Source: Combretum micranthum (Eukaryota; Streptophyta; Magnoliopsida; Myrtales; Combretaceae). Taken from it: a stretch of DNA of 64,000 nt. The DNA lies in the NCBI GenBank assembly GCA_024138025.1, contig JAMXBD010002800.1:97931-161930 (forward strand). The letters are read 5' to 3'. A program made the translations under genes and the position numbers. This document shows positions 57,733 to 64,000 of this stretch, piece by piece. The notes beneath the pieces were generated by a model, which had not been told where the DNA came from, made no database searches, and saw nothing but the letters and a program-made list of their open reading frames with translations. Position 1 is the stretch's first letter, and the number at the start of each line of letters is the position of its first letter.

Positions 57733-60597
57733 TGTCACGCCCCGAGGGTACCCTAGTAGTAGTAAACAAGTTGCACTTGAATACTATCACTAGATTACCT
57801 TCAAAGCATGACAGGTTTTCAAAACAACAGGATCTTTTTAGTTGCTTGGTAAGAAATAACAAATATATGAAAGAAATAACTTAGTGAATAAACATTACAA
57901 AACTATTACAAACCATATAGTTCTTCTGAAGTACACAACTAATAATCAATTCTAATAGCACATAACCATTTAAACTAAAATGTAACCGTAGACTTCCAGC
58001 TTCTAAGCTCTCACCGGAGTAATACTCTTGGAAGTGATTATCCAAGGTCGTAGGGTAAACCTGAAAAAACTGTTGGAGTATGAGAGAAACTACAGCTCAG
58101 TGAATAACCAGACATATCATACATCACACAAGTTATTAGCAATCATATGCAATGTAAGCACCAAACCATATGCACAGATACAAGTTTGGATGATCTAGAA
58201 TCCAAACAGGAAAAAGATTTACGCCCACTTTTTAATGGGTTGAACAACCAGTGCTCAATGACCCACCTGCCTAGGAGAGACTAAGTACACAGGAGAATCA
58301 ACGATTTCTCGTTTTAAGGTTATCACTTTAAATATAGTTGATTGAACTGACCATTTCCTGCAATCCCCTTAGAAACTCCCTAAGTATTAATCATTTCAAA
58401 GTGAGTCTACGGGCGACGATCTTCGGTGCATTTTAGTTCCTCATAGAACTGCCAAACCAAAGAGAACCTTGGAAGAACTAACATATTAGAACAACCAAGC
58501 AAAAACAGAGATCCGAAATATTAATACGTAGCAGGCTGTCGCACCAATATATGCAATAATACAATTCGTGCAATGCATGATCATATTATTTTGTTAAGTC
58601 AATAATTCTTAATCAATTTCATGGTGACCATACATTACACACAATCATCATTTACTACTTCACATCATCAATACATTTCCTTATCGCTTTTGTAAGACTA
58701 TCTTATCAATCATACAATCAGATCACAACATACGTTCAAACATTCGTTTAATTATCTTTACATTACATATTCAACTACTTACAAGCACAAACAATATAAT
58801 ATGACTGAATTACTCACCTGCTCATACTGGCTCAGTCGTAGTAATCTACTGGTAGATCTTCTAGTAAATCATAGTCACCTACTTAAGACAAAGTATTCAT
58901 CAGTACAAATTAACTAAATTTCTATATGTGATTTGTGTCCTAGACTCGATATTTTGGTAATTATTATTACTTAGTTTTGTCGTGTTTCTCCTATTTTATC
59001 TAGCGTAATTATTTTGTTATTTTAGGAGTCATATTAACCAAGAAATTAGTTTATTCCAATTTCCATTCTTACCTATTTTATCTATTTAGTACAAATATTT
59101 GACTAATACTAACTTTGATTAACACCTAATATCTTTTCCTAATCTTAGGGTTTTAATGAATATTAGATATTAGTCTAAATATGTTTGAATGCTTGTATTT
59201 ACTTAACTTATCTAATAAATTCTAATATTATCATATATATATATATATACTTAGTAGGTATATAGTATACATATATATATTTGAAAGAAAATCGTTTGAA
59301 CTTCATCAACTTACCTTTGAACTTGTTTTCAAGGGTTTTTAGCTTTGTTTTTCCTTTGATCGGAGCTCGGTTGTTTTGATCGATTTGTTTTTTGTTTTTG
59401 GTTGGTTTTGATTGTTATTTGGGAGTATTTTCGTGCTGGTAATTTTGAGAGTTAATGGAGTTTGTTTGTTTCTCCATTAATAGCTTTAAACACACATATA
59501 TATAGAAGAGGGAAGAAGGATGATGTTGCGGCTGCTCCTCCGATTTTCCCTCCGAATTGATCTTCCTTTGGCTGTTATTTTCGCTGCATTAAATGTGGAG
59601 TTGAGCTGTCTTTATCTGGTTGGTTATTTGGGATTGATTTGGTTGAAAAATTGTTGAATCATTGGAGCAATTTCGGCTCCCTCCTTCCCACGCAATTTCC
59701 ACCGAAAACATCAGCCGAAAACATATATTATATTAGTTTATTATTTTAATTGAGTTTTGAGTGAATTTAACAAGTTATACGGGTACAAATTAGCTAATAT
59801 TTAGGAGTTTTGTACAAAAATATGTTCATAGAGGTATATAAAACACTTAGATTATCAAATAATACGAATTTAGGTTATATACGTAGTTATTTATTCGTAA
59901 AATTTTATTTCCCGCGATTAGGAATTCTTAATCTTATTAGGTCAATTTTTGTTTTAGGCTTTAATAGCTTAAGAAAACTCGGTTTAGAACAATATCGTGA
60001 TTCGTTTGTTTGTTTGGAGTTCAGATTTTGAGTTATTCAACAGTTTATGTTTTTGTGGTGTATTTAAAATCTTATCAGTTTATCTTTGGGTCATCGTTTT
60101 CTATTTATAAGCGTAAATACTTATTTATTTAATATCGCTTTTGATACGGAAGTTAAACTATATATGTATCTTTAGTTTTGATATATAACGTGAAATCTTA
60201 TTAGTAACTTTTACTTTTAACTAGGAATCTTGAATTTATGGTTTAAGTCTAAATATAAGCTCATTACTACTCGTTGTTCTAATCTAAAATCATTATCGGG
60301 ATCAAAAACAATCATGTAATCTCTATATTCATATTTTCTATTTAAATCTAGTGGTACATCAGGTTTTCGGGTTTAAATTTTAGATCATATCTTGAATTAT
60401 TTATTCAAGATACGAAATCTCGTTTTTTGTATTAACTAGGGTTAAAGAACTTCTTTATTCGATTCCTAAATCTTTTATCTAATCAAATTCTAGATATTGA
60501 TCTATTCTTAGATTCGTTTAAATTCTAAATCTATTATCTAGTTCATACAATCTATTGTAAGGTCGTGTACTAATGTGAAAAATTCCTGGGGTTCACA
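57733..60597 (-). repeat. 3' LTR of the chromovirus
   Basis: Starts TGTCACGCCCCGAGG and ends GGGGTTCACA, 2865 bp, TG...CA ends. The left border is exact because the pararetrovirus copy A continues where this begins. A TATA box (minus strand TATATATA) is at 59497-59504 and a TA-rich block at 59233-59280. ORFs inside, such as 59810-60031, are chance. Confidence 0.92.
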
Positions 60598-60610
60598 TTC
60601 TCCCCCCTTA
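60598..60610 (-). other. Chromovirus polypurine tract
   Basis: The minus strand reads TAAGGGGGGAGAA directly before the LTR, the usual gypsy plus-strand primer. Confidence 0.9.
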
Positions 60611-60990
60611 AAATAAGCTTTGTCCTCAAAGCTTGAGCGCGTACCTAAGTTCTCAAACAAATGTGGATAGCTTTTCTTGATCTCCTCTTCTAATTCCCAA
60701 GTAATTTCTTCGGTTTGGAGATCCCATAATACTTTGACATAGTGGATTTCTTTGTTTCTGAGAACTTGCACTTTTCGGTCGAATATTTTAACTAGATGCT
60801 TTTCATAAGTCAAATTCTCCTTCAAATCAATTGGTTCCAACTCCACTATCTTGTCTGGATTTGGTACATACTTCCTTAAAACTGATACATGGAAAACATT
60901 ATGTATACCAGACAGATTAGGTGGCAATGCAAGACGGTATGCCAGATTCCCAACTCGTTCTAAGATCTCAAATGGTCCAATATATCTAGG
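60598..60990 (-). CDS. Chromovirus pol C-terminus: chromodomain
   Basis: The open frame 60927-60538 includes NVFHVSVLRKYVPNP (end of the integrase GPY/F region) and a chromodomain-like block YEKHLVKIFDRKVQVLRNK, IHYVKVLWDLQ, ITWELEEEIKKSYPHLF. Such domains steer integration towards particular chromatin. The frame reads on into the LTR to 60538, past the usual stop near YPHLF, so the original stop is probably lost. A stop also separates it from the integrase near 61010. Confidence 0.85.
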
Positions 60991-61116
60991 ACTTAACTTG
61001 CCTTTTGTTTATCTACCATGAAGACTTTTGATTGGACTTATCTTTAAGTATACATGTTCTCCTTTATTAAATTTCAATTCTCTTCTCTTCAAGTCCGCCT
61101 AACTCTTTTGTCTGTC

Positions 61117-61959
61117 TTATGCTGCTTTCATTCTTTGCTTTATCACTGAAACCTTTTCAATAGTTTCCTGAACCAATTCAGGTCCAACCAATACTTTCTC
61201 CAAGTTATCCCAGAACAATAGTGACCGACACTTTCTACCATATAAAGCTTCATAAGGTGGCATCCCTATGATTGAATGGTAGCTGTTATTGTATGCGAAT
61301 TCCACTAATGGTAGATGTTGGTCCCAATTTCCTTTGAACTTCATAATACATGCTCTCAACATATCCTCCAATGTCTGGATAGTCCTTTCGGTTTGTCCAT
61401 CAGTTTGAGGATGATAGGCTGTATTAAATTTCAATTGAGTTCCCAAAGCTTTTTGTAGTCCTTGCCAAAATCTGGAAACAAATCGTGGATTTCGGTTTGA
61501 TACTATACCAGCAGGTACACCATGCAATCTCACAATCTCCTTCAAATATATTCGTGCCAATTTTTCTAATGAATATGTCATATTAATTGGCAAGAAATGA
61601 GCTGATTTTATGAGTCTATCCACAATAACCCAAATAACATCATGACCCACATTTGTCTTAGGTAATGAGCACACAAAGTCCATGGAAATATGATCCCATT
61701 TCCATTCGGGTATTGGCAATGGTTTTAATAATCCACCTGGTTTTTGATGTTCAGCTTTGATTCTTTGACATACATCACATTTAGCCACAAATTCTACAAT
61801 ATCCTTCTTCATTCCATTCCACCAATACACACTTTTCAGCTCTTGGTATGTCTTTGTTTCTCCTGGGTGTATAGAATATCCAGAATAATGTGCTTCATGC
61901 ATTAATTCTTTCCTCAAGCTTTCATCAGGTGGCACACACAATCTTTTATTCATTCTCAA
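61117..61959 (-). CDS. Chromovirus integrase (catalytic Asp changed)
   Basis: 280 codons. Zinc region HEAHYSGYSIHPGETKTYQE...CDVCQRIK, then the core: WDHISMDFV gives the first Asp, GIVSNRNPRF is where the family has S-D-R-D-P-R-F so the second catalytic Asp is Asn, and HPQTDGQTERTIQTLEDML keeps the Glu. NNSYHSIIGMPPYEALYGRK follows. Integrase would insert the cDNA into the chromosome, and the Asp-to-Asn change should abolish that. The frame is separated by stops from RNase H (at 62045) and from the chromodomain. Confidence 0.92.
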   Translation of the reverse strand: MRMNKRLCVPPDESLRKELMHEAHYSGYSIHPGETKTYQELKSVYWWNGMKKDIVEFVAKCDVCQRIKAEHQKPGGLLKPLPIPEWKWDHISMDFVCSLPKTNVGHDVIWVIVDRLIKSAHFLPINMTYSLEKLARIYLKEIVRLHGVPAGIVSNRNPRFVSRFWQGLQKALGTQLKFNTAYHPQTDGQTERTIQTLEDMLRACIMKFKGNWDQHLPLVEFAYNNSYHSIIGMPPYEALYGRKCRSLLFWDNLEKVLVGPELVQETIEKVSVIKQRMKAA

Positions 61960-62043
61960 TACTTCTTCCTCGTCTACATGAAAATCCTTGTACTTTCCTT
62001 GAGATATTCCTTGTTTAATCTCTTGGATTTCAACATCCTCTTT

Positions 62044-62778
62044 CTAGGCTTCCTTAATTCTCTTAAGCAAAGTAGGTTCCAAAATTAGATTTCCCAATTC
62101 AGCTTCCAAACCTTGTATTGAAAATTCCAAATTTAATCTCTCAAATTCTTTGATAAGCTCTTTCTGTTCTGTTAATATTGAAGCTACTTCTCCATAACTT
62201 TTCCGACTCAATGCATCCGCCACAGCATTCACTTTACCCGGATGGTAATTAATGGTAAGATCATAATCTTTAATCAATTCCAACCATCATCTTTGTCTCA
62301 TGTTCAACTCTTTTTGTGTAAATATATACTTCAAACTTTTGTGATCAGTATATATTTCACATTTCTGTCCATATAAATAGTGACGCCAAATCTTAAGTGC
62401 AAAAACAATAGCGGCTAATTCTAGATCATGAGTGGGGTAATTCATCTCATGCGGTTTTAATTGTCTAGAAGCATATGCTATTACTTTTCCATTTTGCATC
62501 AACACACATCCCAATCCATTTCTGGATGCATCACTATAGACAGTATATAAATCCTTATCATTGGGTAAAACCAAGATTGGTGCTGATATTAACCTTTTCT
62601 TCAACTCTTGGAAACTTTGTTCACATTGATCATTCCACTCAAATTTCTTATTCTTCCAGGTTAATTGAATCAAAGGTCTTGCAATCTTTGAGAAATCCTT
62701 CATAAATTTCCGATAATATCTTGCTAATCCCAAGAAACTTCTAACTTCGGTTACAATTTCAGGTCTTTTCCATTCCAC
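62044..62778 (-). CDS. Chromovirus RT end and RNase H, one internal stop
   Basis: 62778-62287: RT connection ([15 protein letters not shown]) and RNase H with [35 protein letters not shown] and IYTDHKSL. A single TGA at 62284-62286 after ELNMRQR, probably from CGA, splits off 62283-62044, which holds [17 protein letters not shown] and a linker to integrase. RNase H removes the RNA template during reverse transcription. Confidence 0.9.
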
Positions 62779-62784
62779 AATAGC

Positions 62785-63606
62785 TTAAACTTTTGCAGGA
62801 TCAACCGATATTCCTTCTTCAGAAACAATATGTCCAAGGAATGATATACTTCTAAGCCAAATTTCACATTTAGACAATTTGGCATACAACTTATTGTCTC
62901 TCAATATCTGTAACACACTTCTCAAGTTCTCATCATGTTGTTCTTCAGTAGACGAATATACGAGTATATCATCTATGAAAATAATCAAATAGATATCCAG
63001 CAAAGGTCTAAAGATACGATTCATCAGATCCATAAAAACTGCAGGTGCATTGGTTAATCCAAATGGCATGACCAAAAATTCATAATGACCATACCTAGTT
63101 CGGAATGCAGTCTTTGGTACATCCTCTGCTTTAATTCGGATTTGATGATATCCCGACTTTAAATCAATTCGAGAAAATACCTTTGCTCCTCTCAATTGAT
63201 CAAAAAGATCATCAATTCTAGGTAAAGGATATTTGTTCTTGATCGTCACTCTGTTTAATTCCTTATAATCAATACAGAGTCTCATCGTACCATCTTTCTT
63301 CTTCACAAACAGTACTGGTGCTCCCCAAGGTGAAACACTAGGTCTGATAAATCCTTTATCCAACAATTCTTGTAGTTGCACCTTCAATTCTTTTAATTCC
63401 ATAGGTGCCATACAATACAGAGCTTTTGATACTGGTTCCGTTCTAGGTATCAAATCAATTGAGAATTCCACTTCTCTGTGTGGGGGTGATCCCGGTAATT
63501 TGTCTGGAAACACATCTGAGTATTCACACACTGTTCGAATGGTATGAATATCCAATTCCTTGGATTCACCCTCAGTTGCTCCAAGAATACAACCGTTTAA
63601 CTCCAT
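62785..63606 (-). CDS. Chromovirus reverse transcriptase
   Basis: 273 codons. All gypsy RT blocks are present: [65 protein letters not shown] and the catalytic [10 protein letters not shown] stop (TAA at 62782-62784) separates it from the RNase H frame. The upstream part (about residues 1-60) links to protease and contains the [12 protein letters not shown] motif typical before gypsy RT. Confidence 0.93.
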   Translation of the reverse strand: MELNGCILGATEGESKELDIHTIRTVCEYSDVFPDKLPGSPPHREVEFSIDLIPRTEPVSKALYCMAPMELKELKVQLQELLDKGFIRPSVSPWGAPVLFVKKKDGTMRLCIDYKELNRVTIKNKYPLPRIDDLFDQLRGAKVFSRIDLKSGYHQIRIKAEDVPKTAFRTRYGHYEFLVMPFGLTNAPAVFMDLMNRIFRPLLDIYLIIFIDDILVYSSTEEQHDENLRSVLQILRDNKLYAKLSKCEIWLRSISFLGHIVSEEGISVDPAKV

Positions 63607-64000
63607 ATCCCCTCATTTTCCACTTCAATTGCTGTTATTCTATTCCCAACTCCTTTGAGTATCTCATCCCCATACTCTTTTCTTTCTACTTGATTATTGA
63701 CAAAAGATACTACTTTGAGATGGCAATTAACTTTTGCTTTTACAGCGATTAACCAAACCATACCCAAAATAATATCATATTTCTGCATCTCTATCAGAAT
63801 TAAATCGGCAATCTTTAGTGGACAACTTTTGATCATCTTTCGTGTTACCACCAAATCTCCAGTTGGCATAGTAAACTCTCAATTCTTTACTCATGCTTTC
63901 AATTGGTAACCTCAGACACCTTGCTAATCCGATATTTATAAAAGAATGCGTTGCTCCCAGTCAAACAAAGCATACGCAGTTTGATCCCCTACTTGAATTG
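63597..64000 (-). pseudogene. Chromovirus protease, frameshifted, runs off the window
   Basis: The frame 63869-63597 has YDIILGMVWLIAVKAKVNCH, the C-terminal signature of gypsy protease (normally GMDWL, here GMVWL). Upstream at about 63955-63965 the active-site D-T-G has lost one base, giving ALFDWEQR. Two defects in the same domain. Confidence 0.85.

Larger units (their letters stand above)
57733..64000 (-). mobile_element. Tekay/Del-like chromovirus (Ty3/gypsy), 3' part
   Basis: Minus-strand element: 3' LTR (57733-60597), polypurine tract, then pol read rightwards as chromodomain, integrase, RNase H, RT, protease. Gag and the 5' LTR lie beyond 64000. The PR-RT-RH-INT-chromodomain order is diagnostic. 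It interrupts pararetrovirus copy B. The left flank GTATA should be its target duplication. Stops and active-site changes show it is defective. Confidence 0.92.

Noticed and set aside
57596..57862. 88-codon minus-strand ORF spanning LTR and pararetrovirus
   Set aside because: A fusion created by the chromovirus insertion at 57733, not an independent gene.
59810..60031. 73-codon plus-strand ORF
   Set aside because: Inside the chromovirus LTR, opposite to the element, with no recognisable motif.

Overview
This looks like nuclear DNA of a flowering plant. It is AT-rich, has no operons or prokaryotic signals, and consists almost entirely of LTR-retrotransposon pieces (an Angela/BARE-like Ty1/copia and several Ty3/gypsy elements, at least one of chromovirus type), one endogenous pararetrovirus (family Caulimoviridae) in two copies, one MITE and a single host-like gene, a small heat-shock protein. 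I cannot name the species.

Layout. 1-1965: end-truncated gypsy-type LTR. 1966-6730: Angela-like copia element on the minus strand (3' LTR, RNase H/RT, integrase, protease), cut off in gag. 6740-13966: gypsy element on the minus strand with decayed protease/RT, gag, an unusual extra ORF between primer-binding site and gag, and a 3.4 kb LTR. 13967-25503: left copy of a segmental duplication, holding an LTR remnant with a striking hairpin array, a 3.7 kb solo LTR and the 3' half of the pararetrovirus. 20434-35199: the pararetrovirus, minus strand, terminally redundant and interrupted by a 3.2 kb solo LTR (28840-32084). 35200-38600: the sHSP gene, AT-rich spacer and a MITE. 38590-45983: plus-strand remnants of a gypsy element split by a 5.0 kb solo LTR. 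45984-57732: second copy of the duplication. 57733-64000: a Tekay/Del-like chromovirus, minus strand, inserted into the second pararetrovirus copy and running off the window.

The pararetrovirus is the most interesting object. Read 5' to 3' on the minus strand it has a tRNA-Met primer-binding site, a leader, three related small coiled-coil ORFs, then a polyprotein region with movement protein, coat protein with CX2CX4HX4C knuckle, the badnavirus/tungrovirus-type CX2CX11CX2CX4CX2C box, aspartic protease, RT and RNase H. A further ORF follows with a viroplasmin (TAV / RNase H1 N-terminal)-like motif, and then a promoter region with TACTGTAGCA repeats. After removing the inserted LTR the circular unit is about 10.7 kb, larger than the caulimovirid genomes I know of. 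Both copies carry shared and private stops, so they are relics.

Relative dating from nesting: the pararetrovirus and the 3.7 kb solo LTR were present before the segmental duplication. The chromovirus at 57733 entered one copy afterwards. Solo LTRs with intact 5-bp target duplications (CATAA, TGTAC, CCGAG) outnumber complete elements, which points to active LTR-LTR recombination.
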